From: Hydrogenophaga sp.
GTDB taxonomy: Bacteria; Pseudomonadota; Gammaproteobacteria; Burkholderiales; Burkholderiaceae_C
DNA: 64,000 bases
Assembly: GCF_019264445.1 (NCBI RefSeq)
Contig: NZ_JAHVAB010000043.1
Location: 1 to 64,000 of the forward strand
Reading direction: 5' to 3'
Part shown: one piece after another, positions 38,011 to 47,150 of the stretch
Layout of the letters: every line of letters begins with the position of its first letter
Numbering within the stretch: the first letter of the stretch is position 1
Translations under genes and position numbers: made by a program
The notes under the pieces: model-generated
Told to the model about the DNA's origin: nothing
Databases searched by the model: none
The model's input: the letters and a program-made list of their open reading frames with translations, nothing else

Positions 38011-40013
38011 GCGCGGTTTCACTGCCCCACCGGGCGTACCGCCTGCTCAGCCGGGCACTGGCCGCGCCCCTGCTGGGCTGGTTGTGGTGGCGCGGCCGGC
38101 GTGAGCCCGGCTACCGGCAGAACCTGCAGCACCGCCTGGGCTTCATCCCTGTCGACCCCGACCAGCTGGGCTGCATCTGGCTCCACGCCGCGTCGGTCGG
38201 CGAGGTGCAGGCCATGCAGCCTCTGCTGCACGCGCTGTTGGACCAGTGGCCGGCGCACGCGGTGGTCGTCAGCACCCAGACCCCCACCGGCGCGCAGGCG
38301 CTGCGCACCCACTGGGGCGACCAGATCCGCCATGTGTACGCACCGCTGGACACACCCGGCGCCGTCACCCGCTTCCTGAACCGGCTGCAGCCCCGGTTGC
38401 TCATTCTGGTGGAGCGCGAGCTGTGGCCCGAGTGGCTGCACCAGTGCCGCGCCAGGGCCGTGCCCGTGGCGCTCGTCAATGCGCGGCTGTCGGAGCGCTC
38501 GGCGCGCACCTACCAGCGTTTGTCGGGCCTGATGCGGCCGGTGTGGGCCCAGCTCACGGTGGCTGCGGCCGACACGCCCAGCGCCACCCACTTCCGACAG
38601 CTGGGTGTGCCCGCCTCGCAGATGCACGACACGGGCAACCTGAAGTTCGATGTCGCCGTGCCGGCCGGTCACATGGCGCTGGCGCCCGAGTTGCTGGCGC
38701 GCACCCTGGTGGTGGTGGGCAGCTCGCATGAAGGCGACGAAACCGCCTGGCTCGCGGTGTGGGCCGAGCTGGCCCCGGTGAACCCGAGCTGGCTGCTGGT
38801 GCTGGTGCCGCGCCATCCCCAGCGCTTTGACGAGGTCGCCGCGCAACTGCAGCACAGCCGCCTCGTGCACGTGCGCCGCAGCCGCGGGCATGCGGTGGAA
38901 CCGCGCACGCAAGTGCTGCTGGTCGACGCCATGGGCGAGCTCATGCACTGGTACCGGCACGCGTCCGTGTGCTTTGTGGGCGGCACTCTCGCACCGGTGG
39001 GTGGCCACAACCCGCTCGAACCCATGTCGGTCGGCCAGCCGGTGCTGTTCGGCCCTCACACGCACAACGCTGCCTCGCTGTTTGAAGAAATTGTCCAGAC
39101 CGGCGCGGGCGAGTGCGTCCACAGCCCCCGCGAACTCGCAGCGGCCGTGCAGCGCTGGTTGATGCAACCAGAGGTATGGCAGCGCCGCGCAGACGCCGCG
39201 CGCGCGCTCATCGCCCGACACCAGGGCGCTGCGGCGCGCACGCTGGCCGTGGTGCAGCCCCTGTGGGCACCCGCCCGGCCACAGGACATCTCGCGCGTGC
39301 ACGCATCGACCGTGGCCCACCGCACCTGCTGGCACGACCCGGCACAGCTTGCCCAAGTGACCCGCCACACCTTTGACCCCTTCGCCCACACCGAAGGCAC
39401 CGCGCTGGCCACCGGCAGCGGGCGCGGTCAGGCGCTGCTCGTGCAAAACGAAGGGCGCGGCCACGTGCTGCGCCACTACCGGCGCGGCGGTCTCATGGCG
39501 CGTTTGAGTGAAGACCGCTTCTGGCGCGCCGCACCGCACGACAGCCGCGCCATGCGCGAGTTCGCCCTGCTGCGGCTGATGCGCTCCTGGCAACTGCCGG
39601 TGCCAGAGCCTGTGGCCGCCAGCCACTGGCCTCGCGGGCTGTTCTACGAAGCCGACATCCTGGTCGGCCTGATCCCGGGCAGCGAAAACGTGGTGCAGCG
39701 CCTTCAGCGCCAGGCCCTCACACCCACCGAGTGGCACGCCCTGGGCCAGGCCATTCGCCAGCTGCACGAGCGGCAGGTTTTTCATTCGGACCTCAACGCC
39801 CACAACCTGCTGCTCGACGACACCGGCCGCGCCTGGGTGGTGGACTTCGACAAATGCGGCGTGCGCCCCGGCGACGACTGGAAACCCCTCAACCTGGAGC
39901 GGCTGCTGCGCTCGCTGCGCAAGGAAGCCACCCGCGTCAGCCCCTACCACTGGACCGATGCCGACTGGCCGCATCTGGTGGCGGGCTATCGACACCACCC
40001 TGCAAGCCCATGA
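37986..40013 (+). CDS. waaA: Fused Kdo transferase (WaaA) and Kdo kinase (KdkA)
   Basis: 675-residue bifunctional protein. Residues 1 to ~425 are 3-deoxy-D-manno-octulosonate transferase: a membrane-anchoring start (LLSRALAAPLLGWLWWRGRREPGYRQ), WLHAASVGEV with the catalytic Glu (residue 73), LLILVERELWPEWL, VVVGSSHEGDE and FVGGTLAPVGGHNPLEP. Residues ~430-675 match 3-deoxy-D-manno-octulosonate kinase: HVLRHYRRGGLMARL, FYEADILVGLIPG, the catalytic HSDLNAHNLLLD (600-611) and WVVDFDKC (DFD at 620-622). The frame is continuous. Separate kdkA with a monofunctional WaaA is known in Haemophilus and Bordetella, where one Kdo is added and phosphorylated. The ATG at 37986 is the likely start. Confidence 0.9.
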   Translation: MGRRPLALSAVSLPHRAYRLLSRALAAPLLGWLWWRGRREPGYRQNLQHRLGFIPVDPDQLGCIWLHAASVGEVQAMQPLLHALLDQWPAHAVVVSTQTPTGAQALRTHWGDQIRHVYAPLDTPGAVTRFLNRLQPRLLILVERELWPEWLHQCRARAVPVALVNARLSERSARTYQRLSGLMRPVWAQLTVAAADTPSATHFRQLGVPASQMHDTGNLKFDVAVPAGHMALAPELLARTLVVVGSSHEGDETAWLAVWAELAPVNPSWLLVLVPRHPQRFDEVAAQLQHSRLVHVRRSRGHAVEPRTQVLLVDAMGELMHWYRHASVCFVGGTLAPVGGHNPLEPMSVGQPVLFGPHTHNAASLFEEIVQTGAGECVHSPRELAAAVQRWLMQPEVWQRRADAARALIARHQGAAARTLAVVQPLWAPARPQDISRVHASTVAHRTCWHDPAQLAQVTRHTFDPFAHTEGTALATGSGRGQALLVQNEGRGHVLRHYRRGGLMARLSEDRFWRAAPHDSRAMREFALLRLMRSWQLPVPEPVAASHWPRGLFYEADILVGLIPGSENVVQRLQRQALTPTEWHALGQAIRQLHERQVFHSDLNAHNLLLDDTGRAWVVDFDKCGVRPGDDWKPLNLERLLRSLRKEATRVSPYHWTDADWPHLVAGYRHHPASP

Positions 40014-41260
40014 ACCCGTCCACCGTTGTTCAACTCGGCGCCAAGGCCTCCATCGTCCTGGTGTTCTTCGCCTTTCCTGTGTCGGTGGCCCTGGCCAACG
40101 TGGGCCTGCTGCTCACGCTGGTGTTCTGGCTGCTGGGCTGCATCTGGGGCACCTCGTTGCGCGACGTCCGCCAGGCGCTGGCCAACCCGCTGGTGCCGCC
40201 CGCGCTGGCGCTGTTCGCCTGGATCGTGCTGGCCACCCTGTGGTCGCCCGCCGACGGCACGCAGATCGGCGCTGCGCTGCAGAAGTACAGCAAATTCCTG
40301 ATGGTGCCCATCTTCATCGGCCTGCTGCACGACGCCACCACACGCCTGCGCTGCTGGCAGGCGTTTGCGCTGGCCATGCTGTTCACGGTCACCGTCACCT
40401 GGCTGAACGTGTGGTTCGACTTCCCCTGGACGCGCACCCACAACCAGGGCTTCGGCCAGGACCACACCGTGTTCAAGGACTACATCTCGCAGGGGATCAT
40501 GGTGTCGTTCTTCACGCTGATGGCCTTGCACCATGCACTGGGCGCGCCCCGGCGCTCCCTGGCCCTGGTGGCGGTGTGCGTGGCAGGCCTGGCCGCGTGC
40601 AGCGTGTTGTTCCTCTCCGCAGGGCGCACCGGCTACCTGGCCCTGATGCTCTCGCTGGCCGTGTTTGTGCTCGTCGCCACCGCGCAGCGCCCTGTGCGCC
40701 TGGCCATGGCCGTGGTCGCGGTGGTTGCCGTCATTGCCGCCGTGTTCACCGCGTCCACCCAGCTGCGCGTGCGCACGCTGCAAGCCTGGCAGGAAGCGCA
40801 AACCAGCAGCCTGGCAGCGCCCGTGACCTCTGCCGGTGCACGGGTGGAAATGACCCGCTTCGCGCTCACCCAGGCGCTGGAAAAGCCGCTGCTGGGCCAC
40901 GGCACCGCCGCCTACCCCGTGCTCTCTCCCCGGCATTTCACCGACCCGGCCTGGTGCTCGGTGGTGTGCGTGCATCCTCACAACCAGTTCGTGTTTTTCC
41001 TGTTCGAGCAGGGTCTGGTCGGTCTGCTGCTGTTTCTGTGGTTGCTGGCGGCGATCGCCCGCCAGGCTTGGCGCGAGCCCGCGCCCCGGCGGGCACTCAT
41101 GCTGGGCTTTCTGGCGGTGCTGGTGGCCTCGAACATGACGCACAGCTCGTTCTGGCTCTCGACCGAAAACCACTTCTTCATCTTGTTGTCGGTGCTGCTC
41201 ATGGCGGCGGTTCCCGCGCGATCGCGCGACGCTTTGCAACCGAGCCACCAACCGGTGTGA
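40010..41260 (+). CDS. O-antigen ligase family protein (WaaL/Wzy_C)
   Basis: 416-residue polytopic membrane protein with about ten to twelve hydrophobic segments. The Wzy_C-type region (LFLSAGRTGYLALMLSLAVFVLVA, then the large periplasmic loop with GHGTAAYPVLSPRHF and VHPHNQFVFFLFEQGLVGLLLFLWLL) carries the Arg and His-rich HPHNQF motif expected of O-antigen ligases/polymerases. It likely joins O-antigen or another glycan to lipid A-core at the periplasmic face. The ATG overlaps the waaA-kdkA stop (ATGA). Whether it is ligase or polymerase cannot be told from sequence alone. Confidence 0.85.
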   Translation: MNPSTVVQLGAKASIVLVFFAFPVSVALANVGLLLTLVFWLLGCIWGTSLRDVRQALANPLVPPALALFAWIVLATLWSPADGTQIGAALQKYSKFLMVPIFIGLLHDATTRLRCWQAFALAMLFTVTVTWLNVWFDFPWTRTHNQGFGQDHTVFKDYISQGIMVSFFTLMALHHALGAPRRSLALVAVCVAGLAACSVLFLSAGRTGYLALMLSLAVFVLVATAQRPVRLAMAVVAVVAVIAAVFTASTQLRVRTLQAWQEAQTSSLAAPVTSAGARVEMTRFALTQALEKPLLGHGTAAYPVLSPRHFTDPAWCSVVCVHPHNQFVFFLFEQGLVGLLLFLWLLAAIARQAWREPAPRRALMLGFLAVLVASNMTHSSFWLSTENHFFILLSVLLMAAVPARSRDALQPSHQPV

Positions 41261-41264
41261 TCGC

Positions 41265-42347
41265 ATGAAGAAGACCATCGCGTTCCACTCCAACCAGCTG
41301 TCGATCCGCGGCACCGAAGTCGCGCTGTACGACTACGCGCTGCACAGCGAAGACGTGCTGCAACACCGCAGCGTCATCTTCTACAACGCCAACAGCGCGC
41401 ACAACGATGCGGCGGCGCTCGCCAAATTCGGTGCGCGTTTTCCAGTGGTGGCCTACCGCACCGCCGAAGAGCGCGACGCGCTGCTCGCACAGCACAAGGC
41501 CGACCTGATGTACGCGATCAAGGCCGGCAAGAACGACGGCGTGTGGTCGCGCACGGTGCCCACCATGGTGCATGCGGTGTTCCCCACCCACCCCGCGCAG
41601 GCACACGGCGCGTCCTACGCCTTCATCTCCGAGTGGCTCAGCCGCCACTGCGCCAACGACAGGATTCCGAGCGTGCCCCACATCGTCGCGCTGCCCGAGG
41701 TCGACGGTGACCTGCGCGCCGAGCTGCAGATTCCGCCGCAGGCCAAAGTGCTGGGCTGCCACGGCGGGGCGCAAAGTTTCGATGTGCCCGCCGCCAGGCT
41801 GGCGGTGCGCGAGGTGCTGACGCGCACCACCGACACATGGTTTGCGTTCCTCAATATCGAAAGCTTTGTGGACCACCCGCGCGCGCTGTTCCTGCCCGGC
41901 AGCACCGACATGGTCTACAAGACGCGCTTCATCAACACCTGCGACGCCATGCTGCACGCGCGCCTGCAAGGCGAGTCATTCGGCCTGGCCTGCGGCGAGT
42001 TTTCCATTCGCAACAAGCCCGTGATCACCTACGCGGGCAGCAAGCACCGCCACCATATCGACGTGCTGGGCGACAGCGGCTTCTACTACACCGATGCACC
42101 ATCGCTGGTCGAGATCATCGAGCGGCTCGACCCCGATGCGCTCAAGCAGCAGTCCTGGGACCGCTACTCGTCGCGCTACAACCCCCACAAGGTCATGGGC
42201 CTGTTTGACCAGCACCTGATCCAGCCCGCCCTGCGCAACCGCCACCTGGCCCGCCCCGAACTGAACCTGCGCTGGCGCGACCGCCTGCCCTACTACCGGC
42301 TCAAGCTGAGCATGCGGCTGGGCCAGCGACACCCATCCAAGCCATGA
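41265..42347 (+). CDS. GT-B type glycosyltransferase-like protein
   Basis: 360-residue protein without an assigned family. The N-terminus MKKTIAFHSNQLSIRGTEVALYDYA resembles the acceptor loop of GT4 enzymes (G-x-E-VAL-x-DYA). Late in the protein GESFGLACGEF has the E-x7-E spacing of GT4-type nucleotide-sugar binding, followed by NKPVITYAGSKHRHHIDVLGDSGFYY. It has no membrane segment. It is 4 bases after the ligase gene and overlaps the next gene. A core or capsule-type sugar transfer role is likely by context. Confidence 0.65.
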   Translation: MKKTIAFHSNQLSIRGTEVALYDYALHSEDVLQHRSVIFYNANSAHNDAAALAKFGARFPVVAYRTAEERDALLAQHKADLMYAIKAGKNDGVWSRTVPTMVHAVFPTHPAQAHGASYAFISEWLSRHCANDRIPSVPHIVALPEVDGDLRAELQIPPQAKVLGCHGGAQSFDVPAARLAVREVLTRTTDTWFAFLNIESFVDHPRALFLPGSTDMVYKTRFINTCDAMLHARLQGESFGLACGEFSIRNKPVITYAGSKHRHHIDVLGDSGFYYTDAPSLVEIIERLDPDALKQQSWDRYSSRYNPHKVMGLFDQHLIQPALRNRHLARPELNLRWRDRLPYYRLKLSMRLGQRHPSKP

Positions 42348-43258
42348 ACGCCATGAGCAAACCTCGCGTCTACGACTGCTTCACCTACGACGGAGAGGAC
42401 TGTCTGGAACTGCGGCTGCGCACGCACTGGAATGCGGTGGACTGGTTCGTCATCGTGGAGGCCAACGTCACTTTTTCGGGTGCGAGCAAACCGTTCGCTT
42501 TCGACGCCGAGCGCTTCGCCTGGGCCATGCCAAAGATCCGGTACGTGCAACTTCAGTCTGAAGAATTTTCCGCGTGTGAGTCCCCGTGGGACCGCGAACG
42601 GTTCCAGCGCAACGCCCTGCGGCGTGGCTTCGCCGATGCATCCCCCGACGATGTCGTGATCATTGCCGACGTCGACGAGATTCTTCGACCCCACAAGATC
42701 ACACGCGTTGAGGAAGGCAGCGTGCAGGTGTTCGAGCAGCTGATGCTGTACTTCTACCGCGACTACCTCATGGTGTCAGACCCATTCTGGCGAAAGGCGG
42801 TGGCTGTCACGGGCAGTTATGCGCTGGCGCACCCGGCGGAAGACATTCGCAACAGCAAAGCGCTCCGCCAGGGCATTCGTGTCGTAACGGTGGCAGACGC
42901 GGGATGGCACTTCAGCTATCTGGGTGGCATGGCTTTGATCGAGCAAAAGCTCGAACGCTTTTCGCACCAGAACCTGAACAAGCCCCGCTACAAGAACAAG
43001 GCGCGCAATCTGGCGCGTTTGTATGCGGGCAAGGACATTTACCGCAGGGCCAAGAAGTGGGGCCGGGTACACATGGACGATCACGACTGGGCTGAACCCG
43101 AGCTCATCGCCTGGTTTGCGCAACGGCCTGGGCTTGCAGCTCCCACCGACATCCGTTCAGCGGGGCCGTTGCACGACGTGCTTGAAGCGCATCGCATGAA
43201 GGGCGCGGTGGCCCGACGTCTTGAAAAAATCTGGCTCAGACTCTGGAACGCCGTTTGA
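42344..43258 (+). CDS. Glycosyltransferase family 17-like protein
   Basis: 304-residue protein matching the GT17 pattern: RVYDCFTYDGEDCLELRLRTHWNAVDWFVIVEANVTFSG at the N-terminus, SPWDRERFQRNALRRGF, and VVIIADVDEILRP, whose DVDE is the putative DxD site. GT17 is the family of mammalian beta-1,4-mannosyl-glycoprotein GlcNAc transferases, with bacterial members of unknown acceptor. The ATG overlaps the previous stop (ATGA); a second ATG is 9 bases on. By eye the DNA is less GC-biased than its neighbours, which may suggest acquisition; not measured. Confidence 0.75.
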   Translation: MNAMSKPRVYDCFTYDGEDCLELRLRTHWNAVDWFVIVEANVTFSGASKPFAFDAERFAWAMPKIRYVQLQSEEFSACESPWDRERFQRNALRRGFADASPDDVVIIADVDEILRPHKITRVEEGSVQVFEQLMLYFYRDYLMVSDPFWRKAVAVTGSYALAHPAEDIRNSKALRQGIRVVTVADAGWHFSYLGGMALIEQKLERFSHQNLNKPRYKNKARNLARLYAGKDIYRRAKKWGRVHMDDHDWAEPELIAWFAQRPGLAAPTDIRSAGPLHDVLEAHRMKGAVARRLEKIWLRLWNAV

Positions 43259-43268
43259 GTCTCAGGCC

Positions 43269-44135
43269 TCAGTCACGCAACCTCCAGCGCACCAAGCCCA
43301 TCCACCGCCCCGCCATGCGGGCCACCAGCTTGGGCGAGAACGCGATCACGCGCAGGGGCAAGACCAGTGTCGTGCCGAGCAGCACGCTCCAGCGCAGGCC
43401 CTGCGCAGCGGCCACCGAACGGTGCTTGGCGGCGTAGATCAGCTTGGATTGCGCGTGGTGGTAGCCGCGCAGGTACTCGCTCTTCCACGGCCGCTTGCCC
43501 TTGACCGACCCGCGCGAGCGGTGCACGGCGGCCACCGATGGCCAGACCACGATGGGCCGCTGCGCATGAAACAGTCGCAGGCACAAATCGTCGTCTTCGT
43601 AATAGAGGAAGAAGCGCTCGTCGAAAAAGCCCACGCCCTCAAAGCGCGCGAGCCGGAACAGCATGGCCGCGCCCACCACGAACCCCACGCACGCCGGGCC
43701 GTCGGCACCCGCGCCGCGCGAGCGCCACACGACCTTGGGCCAGCGGTAATTCACGTCGGCCTGCCCGGGCGCGCTCTGCAGCTGGGGCGCCACCAGCGCG
43801 GCTTCGGGCATGTCGTTCGCGGCCCGCACCAGCTCGCGCAGACCATCGGGCGTGACTTCGCAATCGGGGTTGAGCAGGAAGGCGAATGGCGTTCGCGTGT
43901 CGGCCAGCGCGCGGTTGTTGGCCGCTCCAAAACCGAGGTTGCGCCCATGCTCGAGCACGCGCGCGTGCGGCCAGCGCGCCCCCGCCTGATCGGGTGTGCC
44001 GTCGGTGCTGCCGTTGTCCGAGATCACCACATGCGGGCAATGCGCCAGCAGCGCATCGAGCGCGGGCAAGCAGTGCGCGCTGTGGTACGTGACCACCACG
44101 ACCGTGACCTGATCGAGCAGGTCCTGAGCGCTCAT
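43269..44135 (-). CDS. Glycosyltransferase family 2 protein
   Basis: 288-residue GT2 enzyme of the rhamnosyltransferase-like type. Visible features: VTVVVVTYHSAHCLPALDALL, VISDNGSTDGT, GAANNRALADT, FLLNPDCEVTPD (metal-binding D-x-D-like) and GFFDERFFLYYEDDDLCLRL (catalytic ED-rich motif). The C-terminus has a weak amphipathic or hydrophobic segment (WSVLLGTTLVLPLRVIAF). It is transcribed after the phosphomannomutase gene with a 2-base gap, opposite to the other LPS genes. It likely adds rhamnose or another sugar to a surface glycan. Confidence 0.88.
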   Translation of the reverse strand: MSAQDLLDQVTVVVVTYHSAHCLPALDALLAHCPHVVISDNGSTDGTPDQAGARWPHARVLEHGRNLGFGAANNRALADTRTPFAFLLNPDCEVTPDGLRELVRAANDMPEAALVAPQLQSAPGQADVNYRWPKVVWRSRGAGADGPACVGFVVGAAMLFRLARFEGVGFFDERFFLYYEDDDLCLRLFHAQRPIVVWPSVAAVHRSRGSVKGKRPWKSEYLRGYHHAQSKLIYAAKHRSVAAAQGLRWSVLLGTTLVLPLRVIAFSPKLVARMAGRWMGLVRWRLRD

Positions 44136-44137
44136 GG

Positions 44138-45520
44138 TCAGTGCGCGCTGGCGCCCACCACCGCGTCGGGCTTGGCTTGTTTGAGCAAGGCCAGCATGGT
44201 GGCCTCGATGCGGTGCAAGGCTTCGGTGGTCTGGCCTTCGAAACGCAGCACGAGCACCGGTGTGGTGTTGGACGCGCGGATCAGGCCGAAGCCGTCGGGC
44301 CAGTCCACGCGCACACCGTCGATGGTGGAGAGCTTGGCCGGCGCATCGAACTTCGCCATGGCCACCAGCTTGTCGACCACCGCATGCGGTTCGCCTTCGG
44401 CGCAGGCCACGTTGAGTTCGGGGGTGCTAAAGCTGGTGGGCAGCGCATTGAGCACGGCGCTGGCGTCCGGGCTGCGGCTGAGGATCTCCAGCAGGCGCGC
44501 GCCGGCGTAGGTGCCGTCGTCGAAGCCGTACCAGCGCTCCTTGAAGAAGATGTGTCCGCTCATCTCGCCGCCCAGCGGGCTGTTGAGCTCCTTCATGCGC
44601 GCCTTGATGAGCGAATGCCCCGTCTTGTAGATGTGGGCGACGCCGCCGGCGGCTTCAATGGCCGGGGCCAGGCGCTGCGAGCACTTCACGTCGAACACGA
44701 TGTCGCCGCCCGGCACGCGCGAGAGCACGTCCTGCGAGAACAGAATCATCTGGCGGTCGGGGTAGATGGTCTGGCCATCCTTGGTGACGATGCCCAGGCG
44801 GTCGCCGTCGCCATCAAAGGCCAGACCCAGTTCGGCATCGGTCTCTTGCAGCGTGCGGATCACGTCCTGCAGGTTCTCAGGCTTGCTCGGGTCCGGGTGG
44901 TGGTTCGGGAAGTTGCCGTCCACCTCGCTGAAGAGTTCGATCACCTCGCAGCCGAGGGCACGGAAGATGGCCGGCGCAGATGCGCCCGCCACGCCGTTGC
45001 CGCAGTCCACCACCACCTTCATGGGGCGCGCGAGCCTGGCGTCAGAGACGATGCGGTCCTTGTAGGCAGCCGACACATTGATCAGGCGCACGCGGCCACC
45101 ATCGGCGCGCTGGTGCGTTTCGGCTTCCATGGTCTTGCGCAAGGCCTGGATGTCTTCGCCATAAATGGCCCGGCCCGCGAGCACCATCTTGAAACCGTTG
45201 TAGTCCTTCGGGTTGTGGCTGCCCGTGACCTGGATGCCACTGGTGCACAAGGTGCTCGCCGCGAAATACAGCATGGGCGTGGTCGCCAGGCCGATGTCGA
45301 TCACGTCGACGCCGGCCGCCACAAGACCGCGGATCAGCGCGGCCGACAAACCGGGGCCGCTCAAGCGCCCGTCGCGGCCCACTGCCACGGTTTTTTCGCC
45401 CAGCTTCATGGCCTGCGTGCCGAAGGCCAGGCCCAGCGCTTCGGCCACGCCCTCGTTCAACGCGGTGGGGGTCACGCCCCGGATGTCATAGGCCTTGAAG
45501 ATGGACGCAGCAACTTGCAT
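44138..45520 (-). CDS. manB: Phosphomannomutase/phosphoglucomutase
   Basis: 460-residue alpha-D-phosphohexomutase of the AlgC/ManB type. The catalytic phosphoserine is in VTGSHNPKDYNGF (Ser101). The metal loop LAFDGDGDRLG, the sugar-binding GEMSGHIFFKERWYGFDDGTYAGARLLEIL and the C-terminal phosphate-binding RASNTTPVLVLRFEG are all in place. It converts mannose-6-P/glucose-6-P to the 1-phosphates for nucleotide-sugar synthesis, fitting the glycan locus. It heads a two-gene unit with the GT2 gene. Confidence 0.92.
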   Translation of the reverse strand: MQVAASIFKAYDIRGVTPTALNEGVAEALGLAFGTQAMKLGEKTVAVGRDGRLSGPGLSAALIRGLVAAGVDVIDIGLATTPMLYFAASTLCTSGIQVTGSHNPKDYNGFKMVLAGRAIYGEDIQALRKTMEAETHQRADGGRVRLINVSAAYKDRIVSDARLARPMKVVVDCGNGVAGASAPAIFRALGCEVIELFSEVDGNFPNHHPDPSKPENLQDVIRTLQETDAELGLAFDGDGDRLGIVTKDGQTIYPDRQMILFSQDVLSRVPGGDIVFDVKCSQRLAPAIEAAGGVAHIYKTGHSLIKARMKELNSPLGGEMSGHIFFKERWYGFDDGTYAGARLLEILSRSPDASAVLNALPTSFSTPELNVACAEGEPHAVVDKLVAMAKFDAPAKLSTIDGVRVDWPDGFGLIRASNTTPVLVLRFEGQTTEALHRIEATMLALLKQAKPDAVVGASAH

Positions 45521-45632
45521 GGGTGTTCCTTGAGACGAAAGGTTGCATTGTAGGAGCGGGCATTTCGCGCAACTTGAGGAAGATGTCCGGAAACGACCAG
45601 TCTTGAGCGGGATCTGCGCCTACCATGGGTCC

Positions 45633-47150
45633 ATGACCGCACCCGAGCCCCTGGACGACGACGCCTGCTACCGCGCCCTGTGCTCGCACGACGCGCGCTT
45701 CGATGGGCGCTTTTTCACGGCCGTCACATCCACCGGCATCTACTGCCGCCCCGTGTGTCGCGTGCGCACGCCCCGGCGCGAAAACTGCCGTTTCTTCGCT
45801 CACGCCACGCAGGCCGAACACGCGGGTTTCCGCCCCTGCCTGCGCTGCCGACCCGAACTCGCACCGCTGGAGCGGCACTGGTCGAGCACCGACGCCACCG
45901 CCATCCTGCTGCAGCAAGCCACCTTGTGGATGGACGACCCTCAACACTGGCTGGACGAGACCTCATCGCTGGGCGAACGGCTGGCGCAGCGCCTGGGCGT
46001 GAGCGACCGGCACCTGCGGCGCGTGTTTGAAGAGGGCCTGGGTGTCTCGCCCCTGCAATACCTGCTCACGCGAAAGCTCCTGACCGCCAAACAGTTGCTG
46101 GCCGACACCGACCTGCCCATCGGCCAGATTGCGCTGGCCAGCGGCTTTGCGAGCGTGCGCCGCTTCAACGCCGCCTTTGTCGAGCACTACCGGCTGAACC
46201 CGACCCAACTGCGGCGCCAGAGCGCCACAGGCACGCCCGACCCTGGCCAGGGCACCGCCGTTCGGCTGGGCTACCGCCCGCCCTACGACCTGACGGCCAC
46301 CCTGGTTTTCTTTGAACAGCGGCAACTGCAAGGCCTTTCGTTTGTGGACGCGCCCCATGCGCGGCTGGGCCAGACCTTGCGCATGCCTGTGGGCGGGCAT
46401 GTTTTGCAGGGCTGGTGGCTTGCCGAGTTCGACGAGTCCCGCTGCCAGGTGGTGCTGCGCGTGAGCGACGCGCTGCGCACCGCGCTGCCCCAGGTGATCC
46501 ACCGCCTGCGCGCAGCGCTCGACCTGGACGCCGACCCGGCGGCCATCAATGCCGTGCTGCATGGCGCGTTCCCGCAGGGCGACGGTTTGCGGGTGCCCGG
46601 AGCGCTCGATGGCTTTGAACTTGCGGTGCGGGCGGTGCTCGGGCAGCAGATCACGGTGGCCGCCGCCCGCACGCTGGCACAGCGCGTGGTCGACCGCTTC
46701 GGTGAACCCATCGAGACGCCTTTCGACCGCCTCACGCGGCTGTTCCCCACCCCGCAAGCCCTGGCGCAGGCCGAAGGCGATGCGCTCGGGCAACTCGGGA
46801 TCGTGCGGCAGCGCCAGGCCGCCATCGTGGCGCTGGCGCGCGCGGTCGCCGAACAAGGCCTCGTGCTCAACGGCAGCGCCGATGTGCCGTCGACCATCGC
46901 CGCCCTCAAGGCGCTGCCCGGCATTGGCGACTGGACCGCGCAGTACATCGCCATGCGCGCCCTGCGTTGGCCCGACGCCTTCCCGGCGGGAGACGTCGCG
47001 CTGCACAAGGCCATGGCCATACAGGCCGTCAAACACCCCGTCCGGGAAGCCGAGGCCCTGTCGCAGGCGTGGAAGCCCTGGCGCAGCTACGCCGTGGTGC
47101 GTGCCTGGGCGGCAGGCCGCGTCAACCCACCTTCTGAAAGCCCCTCATGA
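45633..47150 (+). CDS. Ada-type regulator fused to AlkA DNA glycosylase
   Basis: 505-residue fusion protein for alkylation damage. Residues ~8-75 are the Ada metal-binding/phosphotriester-repair domain (GIYCRPVCRVRTPRRENCRFF...RPCLRCRPE, four Cys). An AraC-type helix-turn-helix (~95-190, ERLAQRLGVSDRHLRRVF, QIALASGFASVRRFNAAF) follows. The C-terminal ~290 residues are AlkA N-domain plus HhH-GPD glycosylase (LKALPGIGDWTAQYIAMR, then DAFPAGDVALHKA with the catalytic Asp). It can sense methylphosphotriesters, regulate transcription and excise methylated bases. It lacks the Ada O6-methylguanine methyltransferase domain; ogt, overlapping downstream, supplies it. Confidence 0.92.
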   Translation: MTAPEPLDDDACYRALCSHDARFDGRFFTAVTSTGIYCRPVCRVRTPRRENCRFFAHATQAEHAGFRPCLRCRPELAPLERHWSSTDATAILLQQATLWMDDPQHWLDETSSLGERLAQRLGVSDRHLRRVFEEGLGVSPLQYLLTRKLLTAKQLLADTDLPIGQIALASGFASVRRFNAAFVEHYRLNPTQLRRQSATGTPDPGQGTAVRLGYRPPYDLTATLVFFEQRQLQGLSFVDAPHARLGQTLRMPVGGHVLQGWWLAEFDESRCQVVLRVSDALRTALPQVIHRLRAALDLDADPAAINAVLHGAFPQGDGLRVPGALDGFELAVRAVLGQQITVAAARTLAQRVVDRFGEPIETPFDRLTRLFPTPQALAQAEGDALGQLGIVRQRQAAIVALARAVAEQGLVLNGSADVPSTIAALKALPGIGDWTAQYIAMRALRWPDAFPAGDVALHKAMAIQAVKHPVREAEALSQAWKPWRSYAVVRAWAAGRVNPPSESPS

